Shown piece by piece: positions 34,333 through 42,434 of a stretch of DNA of 64,000 nucleotides. The DNA comes from Desulfomicrobium sp. UBA5193 (GTDB lineage Bacteria > Desulfobacterota > Desulfovibrionia > Desulfovibrionales > Desulfomicrobiaceae): NCBI GenBank assembly GCA_002412965.1, contig DHWB01000003.1:329147-393146 (forward strand). The letters are read 5' to 3'. A program made the position numbers and the translations under genes. Every line of letters begins with the position of its first letter. Within the stretch, counting starts at the first letter, position 1. The notes below the pieces were generated by a model. The model did no database searches. It was not told the DNA's origin and saw only the letters and a program-made list of their open reading frames with translations.

Positions 34333-36261
34333 ATGACCAATCTGATTAAGCTGCAACAACTCGCCACCCAAATATCGGCCCGCATGGTCCGCTCCACCAT
34401 CGACTCGCTTGACGAGGACATCATGCAGTCTCTCATGCAGTTGGCGGTCATGCTGGATGTGGAACGCGCGGGGTTGGTGGAGGTGAGGGAAGACTCGCCC
34501 GTGGCGCACGTCGCATACGCCTGGTATTCCAACGGGGCCAAGCAAGTACCCAGGGACCTCAACCTGGTGGAGGTTTTCCCCTGGGCCTATGAGACATTGG
34601 TGAAGCGGGGACAGGTGCTCTTGATCACCAAACTCGCGGATTTCCCGCCCGAAGCGCATGTCGACAAAAAGTCGCATGAATCGATCGGAACCAAGTCAAT
34701 CCTCACCATCCCCCTGATGATCGGCAGTCGTGTTCACCATTTGCTGTCTGTACACTCGCTCCGCAGCGAACGGGTCTGGTCCGATGACATCGTCTGCCAG
34801 ATCCGCTTGTTTGGAGAAATATTCGTCAGCGCCCTGCAGCGTCGAGAGGGCGAGTTCATTCTGAAGCGTTCAAACGAACGGTTGAACCTGGCTGCACAAG
34901 CAGCGGATTGCGGGCTTTGGGAGCTTGATCTGGACACCGGTTCCTTTTGGATAACCAGCAAGGTCCGGCAGCATTTCAATTTTGCTCCGGATTTGGAAGT
35001 CACCATGCCGCGTGTGCTTGAGGTGATTTTTCCCGACGACCGAGAGCTTGTCCTGCAGGCGATTGAAGATGCTGAGCATAGCGGCGATGAAGTCATAGTG
35101 GAATATCGGCTGCTTGGCCCAGAAGGTTCAGTGCGCTGGATGATTTCCCGTGGCCGGGCCGTCTCTCTCGAACCAGGGAAGAGGCCTCGCCTCATGGGGG
35201 TGACGCTGGACATCACCCATCGCAAGAAAATGGAACTGGAACTTCATGCGAAAATCCTGGAAATCGAGACGCTCAAGCAAAGGCTGGAAACAGAGAACGA
35301 GTTTCTCAGGCTCGAAGCCGGAATCCAGTCCGATCAGTCGGAGATTTTGGGGTCGTGCGAAAAAATGCGCGTCATCATGACCCAGGTCCAGCAGGTGGCC
35401 AAGACGGGGAGCACAGTCCTGCTCCAAGGTGAGAGCGGCACGGGCAAGGGATTGATCGCGCAAACCATCCACCGTCTGAGCAACCGCGGCAACCGGCCCA
35501 TGATCAAGGTCAACTGCGCCGCATTGCCCGGAGCGCTGGTCGAGAGCGAGCTGTTCGGGCGCGAGAAGGGAGCCTTCACGGGGGCTCTGAGCAAGCAGAA
35601 GGGACGTTTTGAATTGGCCAACGGCTCCACGCTCTTTCTCGATGAAATTGCCGAGATGTCCCTGGAGACCCAGGCGAAACTCCTGCGCGTCCTGCAGGAT
35701 GGTGAATTCGAACGTCTCGGCAGCCCGCAGACCATCAAGGTCGATGTCCGCTTGATCGCGGCCACGAACAGAAATCTGGAGGAGGAGGTCGAGCACGGCC
35801 GCTTCCGTCGCGACCTCTACTATCGCCTCAACGTCTTTCCCATCGTCGTGCCTCCGCTTCGGGAGCGCACGGAGGACATTCCCCAACTGGTGTGGGAGTT
35901 TGTCAGCGAATTCGGCGAGCGGATGGGCAAGAAGATGCGCCGGATAGCCAGCCGCGACATGCATTCCCTGCAGACATATTCCTGGCCGGGCAACATCCGC
36001 GAATTGCGCAACGTGGTCGAGCATTCTTTGATCGTCAGCACCGGGGAGACGCTTCATTTGCAGCGGCTGGCTCCCGGCCTCCCGGCCAGCGAGAAGCCGA
36101 AATCCCTTGAGGAGATCGAGCGCGAGTACATCCAGTTCGTCCTCAAGTCGACCCGGGGCAGAATCAAGGGTGAACTCGGAGCGGCGGAATTGCTGAAGAT
36201 GAACCCCTCGACCCTGTATTCTCGCATGCGCAAACTCGGCATTTCCACTGATCGCAATTGA
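34333..36261 (+). CDS. Sigma-54-dependent transcriptional activator with GAF and PAS sensor domains
   Basis: 642 residues, soluble. GAF-type domain (~25-172), PAS domain (~183-297), short coiled coil (~300-328), AAA+ domain (~335-565) with Walker A GESGTGKG (366-373), the sigma-54-contacting GAFTGA loop (413-418), Walker B LFLDEIAEM (434-442), an ATNRNLEEE sensor region, and a Fis-type helix-turn-helix (~605-640, AAELLKMNPSTLYSRMRKLG). All elements needed to open sigma-54 promoters are present; there is no receiver domain, so it senses a ligand or redox signal itself. A 29-bp inverted repeat begins ten bases after its stop codon and also occurs at two other loci in the window, making it the natural candidate for their regulator. 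The exact start is uncertain. Confidence 0.93.
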   Translation: MTNLIKLQQLATQISARMVRSTIDSLDEDIMQSLMQLAVMLDVERAGLVEVREDSPVAHVAYAWYSNGAKQVPRDLNLVEVFPWAYETLVKRGQVLLITKLADFPPEAHVDKKSHESIGTKSILTIPLMIGSRVHHLLSVHSLRSERVWSDDIVCQIRLFGEIFVSALQRREGEFILKRSNERLNLAAQAADCGLWELDLDTGSFWITSKVRQHFNFAPDLEVTMPRVLEVIFPDDRELVLQAIEDAEHSGDEVIVEYRLLGPEGSVRWMISRGRAVSLEPGKRPRLMGVTLDITHRKKMELELHAKILEIETLKQRLETENEFLRLEAGIQSDQSEILGSCEKMRVIMTQVQQVAKTGSTVLLQGESGTGKGLIAQTIHRLSNRGNRPMIKVNCAALPGALVESELFGREKGAFTGALSKQKGRFELANGSTLFLDEIAEMSLETQAKLLRVLQDGEFERLGSPQTIKVDVRLIAATNRNLEEEVEHGRFRRDLYYRLNVFPIVVPPLRERTEDIPQLVWEFVSEFGERMGKKMRRIASRDMHSLQTYSWPGNIRELRNVVEHSLIVSTGETLHLQRLAPGLPASEKPKSLEEIEREYIQFVLKSTRGRIKGELGAAELLKMNPSTLYSRMRKLGISTDRN

Positions 36262-36270
36262 TATCCTGGG

Positions 36271-36299
36271 CGACATTTCGTCTCAAAAGCCGAATATCG
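36271..36299 (+). promoter_or_regulatory. 29-bp inverted repeat, putative activator (enhancer) site 3
   Basis: CGACATTTCG, 10-base spacer TCTCAAAAGC, CGAATATCG. The spacer shares TCAAAA with site 1. Its end is 100 bases before the GG of the element at 36399. Confidence 0.6.
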
Positions 36300-36397
36300 C
36301 CCCTTTTCCCGCCACGCTGACTCCCCAAGACCTCTTTTCGAGGTAGCTTCTTCTTTGTTTTCATATAATTATAACTTGGGGCTGTCCGCCTTCAGGT

Positions 36398-36413
36398 TGG
36401 TGCGCTTTTTGAT
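36398..36413 (+). promoter_or_regulatory. Sigma-54-like promoter element for the exported two-repeat protein
   Basis: TGGTGCGCTTTTTGAT, with GG and GA 10 bases apart, same pattern as at 13779 and 17868. Predicted start near 36424. Confidence 0.5.
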
Positions 36414-36566
36414 TTAAGCCGTATGACCATTTATGGGGCGATCAGCCTCTTTGAATGGAAAGGAGGTATAATTCAGAGCGTTATTGGCTATTCCACGTTG
36501 ATCGGATATCAAGCAGTCATCAAAAAAATTAAACCAACACTTCAGCAGCAGGCAGGGATACTCAAA

Positions 36567-37199
36567 ATGAATGACAGGAAAGTGGCTCACAAGGAATTTG
36601 GATTTCACACACATGCGATCGCGCTTGTGGCCGGATTATTTTGCGTTTTTTCATGCCTTTTTCTCTTTGCACCCGCGCACGCCCTGGCCGGCAGCGCGAC
36701 TGTCTACGCGGATGGCGTGCCGGGCGGGGTCATTGTCAACACCGTTGAAGTGAACGCCAAGGTCATGGACATAGACAAGGAAAAGCGCGTCATCACGCTG
36801 CAGGACAGCGACGGGAAAATGTTCACGGCAAAAGCCGGCCCGAAGGCCGTCAATTTCGACCAGGTCAGCGTGGGTGACATGGTCAACATCACCGTGACCG
36901 AGGAGCTGGTTGTTTATCTTGACGAGGAAGGCGTGTCCGCTGCGGAAGTCTCTTCGGGAGTGGTTGCGACGGCCCCCAAGGGTGAACAGCCTGGAGGATT
37001 CGCCGCTTCAACCACTCAGATCACCGGAACGGTCACGGCCATCGACCTGAAAAAGCACACCGCCACGCTCGAGTTCAAGGACGGCAGCACCAAGACGTTT
37101 CCCGTACGCGAGGATGTTGATCTGACCAAGCGCAAGGTGGGTGAAAAGGTGGTGTTCCGCCTGACCGAGAAGATCGCGGTCAGCGTCGAGAAGCCCTGA
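36567..37199 (+). CDS. Exported protein with two DUF5666-like OB-type repeats
   Basis: 210 residues from the ATG at 36567; an in-frame ATG at 36423 would sit at the predicted transcription start and add a segment before the signal peptide, so it is not preferred. After a charged N-region comes a signal peptide (HAIALVAGLFCVFSCLFLFAPAHALA). Two similar repeats follow: TVEVNAKVMDIDKEKRVITLQDSDGK..VSVGDMVNITVTEELVVYL and QITGTVTAIDLKKHTATLEFKDGST..KVGEKVVFRLTEKIAVSV. Each looks like a small beta-barrel, as in DUF5666 proteins. It would be periplasmic. Binding partner unknown. It is the first gene behind enhancer-like site 3. Confidence 0.75.
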   Translation: MNDRKVAHKEFGFHTHAIALVAGLFCVFSCLFLFAPAHALAGSATVYADGVPGGVIVNTVEVNAKVMDIDKEKRVITLQDSDGKMFTAKAGPKAVNFDQVSVGDMVNITVTEELVVYLDEEGVSAAEVSSGVVATAPKGEQPGGFAASTTQITGTVTAIDLKKHTATLEFKDGSTKTFPVREDVDLTKRKVGEKVVFRLTEKIAVSVEKP

Positions 37200-37236
37200 T
37201 CCCGCCCTGATTTACAGGCGAGGTGATCGAAACTTC

Positions 37237-37263
37237 GGGAAGGGGAGTAAACCCTTTCCCTTT
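37237..37263 (+). terminator. Weak terminator-like hairpin
   Basis: GGGAAGGG (37237-37244) can pair with CCCTTTCCC (37252-37260) with one bulge, followed by TTTATG; it lies 38 bases after the DUF5666-like gene. Confidence 0.4.
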
Positions 37264-37309
37264 ATGCGCTCATCCGGACTCAAGACATGTATTCCACAGG
37301 AGAAGCATC

Positions 37310-37561
37310 ATGGAACAAATGGCAGTGATGGTCGTTCATTTTACAGATGGAACCAAAGTCACCTTCAGGTATCCGAAACTCCAGGACACAGCCACGCTTG
37401 CAACCAAGATCAAGAAAGCATTGGAGCAGGACAAGATTGTCGTGCAGACATACGACAGCCTGCTTGTCATCCCGGTTGCGAGCATCAAGTATGTTCAGGT
37501 GACGCCGCCGCCGGATGCATTGCCCGAAGGTGTACTGAGAGACGCGGAGATCGTTGATTAG
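37310..37561 (+). CDS. Small conserved protein of unknown function (83 residues)
   Basis: 83 residues from the ATG at 37310 (AGGAGAAGC directly upstream); an in-frame start at 37223 is not needed. No signal peptide or membrane segment. The sequence begins with beta-strand-like VMVVHFTDGTKVTFRYPKL, has a charged helix (LATKIKKALEQD), and strands KIVVQTYDSLLVIPVASIKYVQVTP. This layout looks like a small SH3-like or Hfq/LSm-like barrel, but I do not recognise a named family. It follows the DUF5666-like gene by 110 bases and may be co-transcribed. Its stop codon is the first bases of a large palindromic repeat. Confidence 0.7.
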   Translation: MEQMAVMVVHFTDGTKVTFRYPKLQDTATLATKIKKALEQDKIVVQTYDSLLVIPVASIKYVQVTPPPDALPEGVLRDAEIVD

Positions 37562-37688
37562 CAGGCCGCCTCAAAACGGCGATCTGCTGCGTCAGCGAAA
37601 AAATCCAGACCGTTTATGTATGCGAAAGTACACTGCGCGTCCTGAATTTTTTCGCTTCCTTGCATCTCACCATTTTTGAACGGCCTGC
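37561..37688. repeat. 128-bp imperfect palindrome (MITE/BIME-like element)
   Basis: The ends GCAGGCCG (37561-37568) and CGGCCTGC (37681-37688) are inverted. Internal arms AGCGAAAAAATCCAG and CTGAATTTTTTCGCT are inverted too, and a TGTA/TACA tip lies near the centre. Roughly 50 bases of each side can pair. T-runs follow the right end, so it may double as a terminator. Confidence 0.65.
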
Positions 37689-37757
37689 GAATTTTTTTAA
37701 TTTTTCAACAGGGAGTTAATGTGCCGCTTCCATCTTGCATCTGGCCAGAGGTGACGA

Positions 37758-38456
37758 ATGCTCACGATCATGCATGAGAAAAATCAGAATCTGCTGCTGG
37801 AAAAGGCTGCGCGGCACCTCGGCGAGAAGCTCCGGGAAGTGCTTGCCGTGCGGGAGCAGGTCAATCTGGCGGTGCCGGGCGGAAGAAGTGTCGTCACGAT
37901 CTTCGCGGCAATGCTGAATGAGCCGGTCGACTGGGCTCGGGTGCATTTCTTCATCCTCGACGAGCGGCTCGTGCCCATCGACCACCCCGACAGCAACTAC
38001 AAGTTGCTGCTGGACCATCTCATAACTCCCCTGGTGCGGGCGGGCGCGGTCTCGCAGGAGAACGCCCACCCCTTCATCCTTGACCCGGCAAGCCCGGATC
38101 GCGGTGCGGGCCGCTACGAGCGCGTGCTCGCAGGGCAAGGTTTCCGGTACGACATCATCCTGCTGAGCGCCGGGGAGGACGGGCACGTGGGAGCCCTGTT
38201 CCCCCGGCACCATTCTCTTGCGGACACGCACCACGGCTTCATCGTCATGGATGATGCTCCCAAGCCGCCTCCGGAGCGGATGACCTCGTCCCTGTCGCTG
38301 CTGCGGACAGCGCAGGCCGCGATTCTGCTTTTTGTTGGCGAAGCCAAACGCGAGGCTTTCGATAAATTTAACGACATTGCGTGTCCGATCGTCGACTGTC
38401 CGGCCAAGCTGGTGCTTTCGATGAAGGATGCGGCGGTGTTCACGGAACTGAAATGA
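37758..38456 (+). CDS. pgl: 6-phosphogluconolactonase
   Basis: 232 residues, typical for the DevB/Pgl family. It hydrolyses 6-phosphogluconolactone to 6-phosphogluconate in the oxidative pentose-phosphate route. Visible signatures: VPGGRSV (39-45), the DERLVP phosphate/sugar region (68-73), HPDSNYKLL, and GEDGHVGALFP near 140, the family's catalytic-site motif. GAGGTG lies five bases before the ATG. No glucose-6-phosphate or 6-phosphogluconate dehydrogenase is adjacent. It lies 50 bases upstream of the HD-domain gene and is probably co-transcribed with it. Confidence 0.93.
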   Translation: MLTIMHEKNQNLLLEKAARHLGEKLREVLAVREQVNLAVPGGRSVVTIFAAMLNEPVDWARVHFFILDERLVPIDHPDSNYKLLLDHLITPLVRAGAVSQENAHPFILDPASPDRGAGRYERVLAGQGFRYDIILLSAGEDGHVGALFPRHHSLADTHHGFIVMDDAPKPPPERMTSSLSLLRTAQAAILLFVGEAKREAFDKFNDIACPIVDCPAKLVLSMKDAAVFTELK

Positions 38457-38506
38457 TTTTGATCCGCCGCCCAAGTCGTTGAGGATTGAAATCGCAAGGA
38501 GCCAGC

Positions 38507-39823
38507 ATGCATGATCTTGCCCTTAGGGCCCGCCGTTATGCCACGGAGGCGCATTCGCGCATCAACCACCGGCGCAAGTACACGAGCGAGCCCTATGACG
38601 TGCATTTGAAGAATGTGGCCAATATCGTGGCCTCGGTGACAGAAGACGTGGAGATGATCGCCGCCGCCTGGCTGCATGACATTGTCGAGGACACTCCGGC
38701 CAGCTTTCTCGACCTCGAGCAGGAATTCGGACCGCAAGTGGCCGAACTGGTCGGCGAGCTTACCGATGTCAGCCGCCCGTCCGACGGCAACCGCGCCACG
38801 CGCAAGTCCATCGACCGGGCGCACCTGGCCAGCGCATCTGCGCGGGGCAAGACCATCAAGCTGGCCGACCTCCTCGACAACTGCCAGGACATCTGCCGCC
38901 AGGACCCCGAATTCGCCAGGACGTTTTTGACCGAGATGGCCTCGCTCCTGGAAGTGCTTTCCGGCGGCGATCCGAAGCTCTACCACCGGGCCACGACCAT
39001 GATGCAGGAAAAGGCGCGGGCTCAGGATCTCCCCCTGACTGTCGTGTCCGAACTGCACAGGGCGTCGCAGCCATCCGGACTGTTTCTTTCTCCTTTGCGC
39101 AAGGTCTCCGGTCTGTTCCAGAAAACTTTTGCCGCTCGGGATATCGCCCACGCCTTGGCTTCCATCGATTCTCCGCTGTCCGCTTCCGCAATTTCTGTCA
39201 TGGAGCAGGGAGGGCACTGCCTGCTCGGAGTACGGCGCAACGGTCTCGTCCAGGGCTATGTTCTGCGTGATGATCCGCAGCATGAACGGACTTTTCGACC
39301 GGGGCAGATCGTCGGCGACGACGCCTGCTTGAGCGAGGTCATCCTGTCGCTCAGCCAGCACAGCTATTGCTTTGTCCGCATTTTCGACTCGGTGGCGGGC
39401 GTGATCAGCCGCGCCGACATCGAGCACCCTTATGTGCGCATGTGGCTTTTCGGCATCATCACCATGGCGGAAATGCAGATCGTTCCGATCATCGAGCAGA
39501 TGTATCCAGGGGATGCTTGGAAAAAGCTGATCTCATCCGGAAGGTTGGCCAAGGCCGAGGAGATGCTGGAGGAGAGGCGGCGGCGCGATCAGCAGGCATC
39601 CCTGCTGAGCTGTCTGCAGATTTCCGACAAGATGCAGATTCTGGTAGAGAACGAGGCGGTCAGGAAGACTCTCGGTTTTCCATCCAAGAAGCTGGCCCTC
39701 AAGGTCTGCAAGGAGTTTGAATCGCTGCGCAACAATCTTGCCCACGCCCAGGACATCGCCACGCACGATTTCGCCCAGATCGCGCGAATCGCCCAGCGCA
39801 TCGAATCCTTGAGCGGCGCATAG
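38507..39823 (+). CDS. SpoT/MESH1-like HD-domain protein with CBS-like C-terminal half
   Basis: 438 residues from the ATG at 38507 (AAGGAGCC upstream); a TTG seven codons earlier is not preferred. The N-terminal ~180 residues match the ppGpp-hydrolase HD fold: HRRKYTSEPYDVHLKNVA, WLHDIVEDTPA with the catalytic HD pair, and IKLADLLDNCQDI. No synthetase domain follows. Instead residues ~200-315 look like a CBS pair (SASAISVMEQGGHCLLGVRRNGLVQGYVLRDD), then a helical region with RNNLAHAQD near the end. A (p)ppGpp or related nucleotide hydrolase controlled by adenine-nucleotide sensing is plausible; activity is inferred. It lies between pgl and an HD-GYP gene. Confidence 0.78.
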   Translation: MHDLALRARRYATEAHSRINHRRKYTSEPYDVHLKNVANIVASVTEDVEMIAAAWLHDIVEDTPASFLDLEQEFGPQVAELVGELTDVSRPSDGNRATRKSIDRAHLASASARGKTIKLADLLDNCQDICRQDPEFARTFLTEMASLLEVLSGGDPKLYHRATTMMQEKARAQDLPLTVVSELHRASQPSGLFLSPLRKVSGLFQKTFAARDIAHALASIDSPLSASAISVMEQGGHCLLGVRRNGLVQGYVLRDDPQHERTFRPGQIVGDDACLSEVILSLSQHSYCFVRIFDSVAGVISRADIEHPYVRMWLFGIITMAEMQIVPIIEQMYPGDAWKKLISSGRLAKAEEMLEERRRRDQQASLLSCLQISDKMQILVENEAVRKTLGFPSKKLALKVCKEFESLRNNLAHAQDIATHDFAQIARIAQRIESLSGA

Positions 39824-39926
39824 GGACTTACTTTTCGAATGTCCCTTTATTACCCGCGCCATCGTCTGGTAAGGGGAAGTCAGGAATAAACCTTCGAACC
39901 CAGTCTTCCGTACGCCAGGAAGGGCC

Positions 39927-42404
39927 ATGAGCTTCAAGAGCAAGCGCTATCCGTTCTATGTTGGGATCACCACGCTGGTCGTCGCCGTTGTGGTGGTCCT
40001 GACCGGGCTATTCCAGTGGATCAGCTACCGCGAGAGCAAGGTGGCGGCGATGCACACAGCCGACCGTCTGTTTGTGGAGATCAACGAAAAGATGTTGGGG
40101 CAATACGAGCGGTCGCTGGAATCGCTCGCGGTTCTGGCTGGATCCGCCGCGAGGATGCCCGGCATGGGCACCCTGCCGGGTGGCGACGGGATGGCCCACC
40201 CCGGCGTTGATCTCATGTTCACGGCCCTGGCTTTCTACAAGTCCGCATTTTCCACCTATCTCGGTTACGATGACGGCAGCTTCATCCAGATCGTGGCCGT
40301 GCGCGACCGGCCGCAGCTTCGTAGCCTCTACGGGGCTCCGGCCGGAACTGTTTACGTTCTGCGCACCATTTTTCGCGACGGGCAAGGATTGCGGCATCAG
40401 CGCTGGCAGTTTTTGGATCTGGACCGCACGTTTATCGGAGGGCGGGATAATCTCGACCCGGATTATGATCCGCGCAAAAGACCTTGGTATGTCAGGGCGT
40501 TGCAGGAAAAGACCATTTTCTTCACCGCGCCGTATGTCTTCAGCGCCACGAAAATTCCCGGCATCACCTGCGCAAAACAGCTGCAGGGCGGCGGGGGAGT
40601 CTTCGGCGTCGATGTCACCCTTGAGCAGTTCTCCGTCTCGCTGCGGGAGCAGGAAATTTCGGACAACGGCCGGATGTTCCTCTTCGACAGCAAGGGCCGA
40701 CTGATCGTCCATCCCGGCGAGAACACCATCAGGGCCGGTACGAACGAGACGCTTGAGTTCCTCCAGGGAGAAGAGTCCAGCGATCCGCTCGTGCGCGCCA
40801 TCGTCGCGGGCTACGCCGCCAATCCGGGGGGCATGCGCAACCTGACCCGTGAAATAGTCGTCGATGGGGCCGCCTATCTGGTGCGCACCTCGGCCATCAG
40901 GGATGAGCTCAAAATCGACCAGGTGCTCGCCTCCCTGGCTCCCGTGTCCGACTTCACGGGGCATATCCTGCGCATGCAGCGGCGCGTCTTTTTCTTTTCC
41001 TGTCTGGTGCTGCTGGTGGTCCTGCCCATTGGCCTCTTTTTGTCGCGCAAGATTTCCAGGTCACTGGTCCTCCTTGAGCTGGAATCGAGGAAGATTCAGC
41101 AATCCGACTTCTCCGAAACCGAGCATTTCGACTCGAACGTCAAGGAGATTCACGCCCTCATCAAGGCCTTCGCGCTGATGAAGAGCACCATCCGTGATTA
41201 CACGGCCAGGCTGATCCAGGCCAAGCGCGAGATTGAGGCCCTCTTCACCGCCGTGACCCAGCTTCTGGCAGACGCCATCGACGCCAAATCTCCGTATACA
41301 GGCGGCCACTGCAAACGAGTGCCCGTCTTGGCGAAAATGCTGGCCGAGGCGGCCCATGAGTCTTTGGCCGCTCCTTTCGCCGATTTCCGCATGGACACCG
41401 AGGAAAAGCGCCGCGAATTCGAGGTGGCGGCCTGGCTGCACGACTGCGGCAAGATCACCACGCCCGAGTACGTGGTGGACAAGGCCACCAAGCTGGAGAC
41501 CATTTACAACCGCATCCACGAGGTCCGCATGCGCTTCGAGGTGCTCCTCCGGGATGCGCAGATCGAATACTGTCGGCGAGTCATGGAGGGCGGGGACGAG
41601 CAGGCCCTGCGGGAGGCGCTGGAAGAAGAGAGGCGGCGGATCGCGGAAGATTTCGCTTTTGTCGCGGAGTGCAACATCGGCGGCGAGGTCATGGCCGACG
41701 ACAGGATCGCGCGTCTTGAGCGCATCGCCGCCCGCACCTGGACGCGCCACCTCGATGACCGTCTGGGCATCTCCCATGACGAGGCCGTCATGAAGGGCAG
41801 GCAGCCTGCGGCGGCAATGCCGGTTGTCGAGCATGTGCTGGCCGACAAGCCGGAGCACGTCATCCCCAGGATCAACCCTGATCCCTTCGACGGGAACGCC
41901 TACGGGTTCAACATGGCCGTCCCCAGGGACGGGCGTAACCTGGGCGAGCTGTACAACCTGTCCATCCGCAAGGGCACGCTGTCCACGGAGGACCGCTTCA
42001 CCATCAACGAACACATCATTCAGACCATGCTCATGCTCAAAAGGCTCCCCTTCCCCGAGCACATGAAGGATGTGCCCGAAATAGCCGCGTCCCACCACGA
42101 GACCATGATCGGCACCGGCTACCCTCGCGGGCTCAAAAAAGAGGACATGGCCATCCCGGCGCGCATCATGGCCATCGCGGACATTTTCGAGGCCCTGACC
42201 GCGGCCGATCGGCCCTACAAGAGGCCGAAAACCTTGAGCGACGCGTTGCGCATCATGAGCCGCATGCGCGACGACCGGCACATCGATGCCGAACTGTTCG
42301 ACCTGTTTCTGCGCAGTGGGGTCTATAAGAGCTACGCCGAGCAGTATTTGGATCAGGCACAAAGGGATGAGGTGGATATTCGCAGTTACCTCGAAAAAAT
42401 GTAA
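39927..42404 (+). CDS. Membrane Cache-domain HD-GYP phosphodiesterase
   Basis: 825 residues. An N-terminal membrane helix (~10-33), a large periplasmic double-Cache sensor (~36-345, with WYVRALQEKTIFFTAPYVFS), a second helix (~352-373), and a HAMP-like linker precede the HD-GYP domain. This begins LLADAIDAKSPYTGGHCKRVP and has HDCGK (metal HD pair), then an inserted ~150-residue region rich in charged helices, NEHIIQTMLML, ASHHETMIGTGYPRGL (the GYP signature) and ADIFEALTAADRPYK. HD-GYP proteins hydrolyse cyclic di-GMP, so it converts an extracytoplasmic ligand into lower c-di-GMP. It ends 30 bases before the GH63-type gene, which suggests a shared transcript. Confidence 0.92.
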   Translation: MSFKSKRYPFYVGITTLVVAVVVVLTGLFQWISYRESKVAAMHTADRLFVEINEKMLGQYERSLESLAVLAGSAARMPGMGTLPGGDGMAHPGVDLMFTALAFYKSAFSTYLGYDDGSFIQIVAVRDRPQLRSLYGAPAGTVYVLRTIFRDGQGLRHQRWQFLDLDRTFIGGRDNLDPDYDPRKRPWYVRALQEKTIFFTAPYVFSATKIPGITCAKQLQGGGGVFGVDVTLEQFSVSLREQEISDNGRMFLFDSKGRLIVHPGENTIRAGTNETLEFLQGEESSDPLVRAIVAGYAANPGGMRNLTREIVVDGAAYLVRTSAIRDELKIDQVLASLAPVSDFTGHILRMQRRVFFFSCLVLLVVLPIGLFLSRKISRSLVLLELESRKIQQSDFSETEHFDSNVKEIHALIKAFALMKSTIRDYTARLIQAKREIEALFTAVTQLLADAIDAKSPYTGGHCKRVPVLAKMLAEAAHESLAAPFADFRMDTEEKRREFEVAAWLHDCGKITTPEYVVDKATKLETIYNRIHEVRMRFEVLLRDAQIEYCRRVMEGGDEQALREALEEERRRIAEDFAFVAECNIGGEVMADDRIARLERIAARTWTRHLDDRLGISHDEAVMKGRQPAAAMPVVEHVLADKPEHVIPRINPDPFDGNAYGFNMAVPRDGRNLGELYNLSIRKGTLSTEDRFTINEHIIQTMLMLKRLPFPEHMKDVPEIAASHHETMIGTGYPRGLKKEDMAIPARIMAIADIFEALTAADRPYKRPKTLSDALRIMSRMRDDRHIDAELFDLFLRSGVYKSYAEQYLDQAQRDEVDIRSYLEKM

Positions 42405-42434
42405 CCAGGAGTCTGATGCACACCGAGGTGCGCC

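Larger units (their letters stand above)
36262..36566. other. Regulatory leader between the activator and the DUF5666-like gene
   Basis: Contains the third 29-bp inverted repeat (36271-36299), the sigma-54-like element (36398-36413), and a leader of about 140 bases. The leader includes an isolated AAAGGAGGT near 36460 with no good start codon behind it. Confidence 0.5.
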
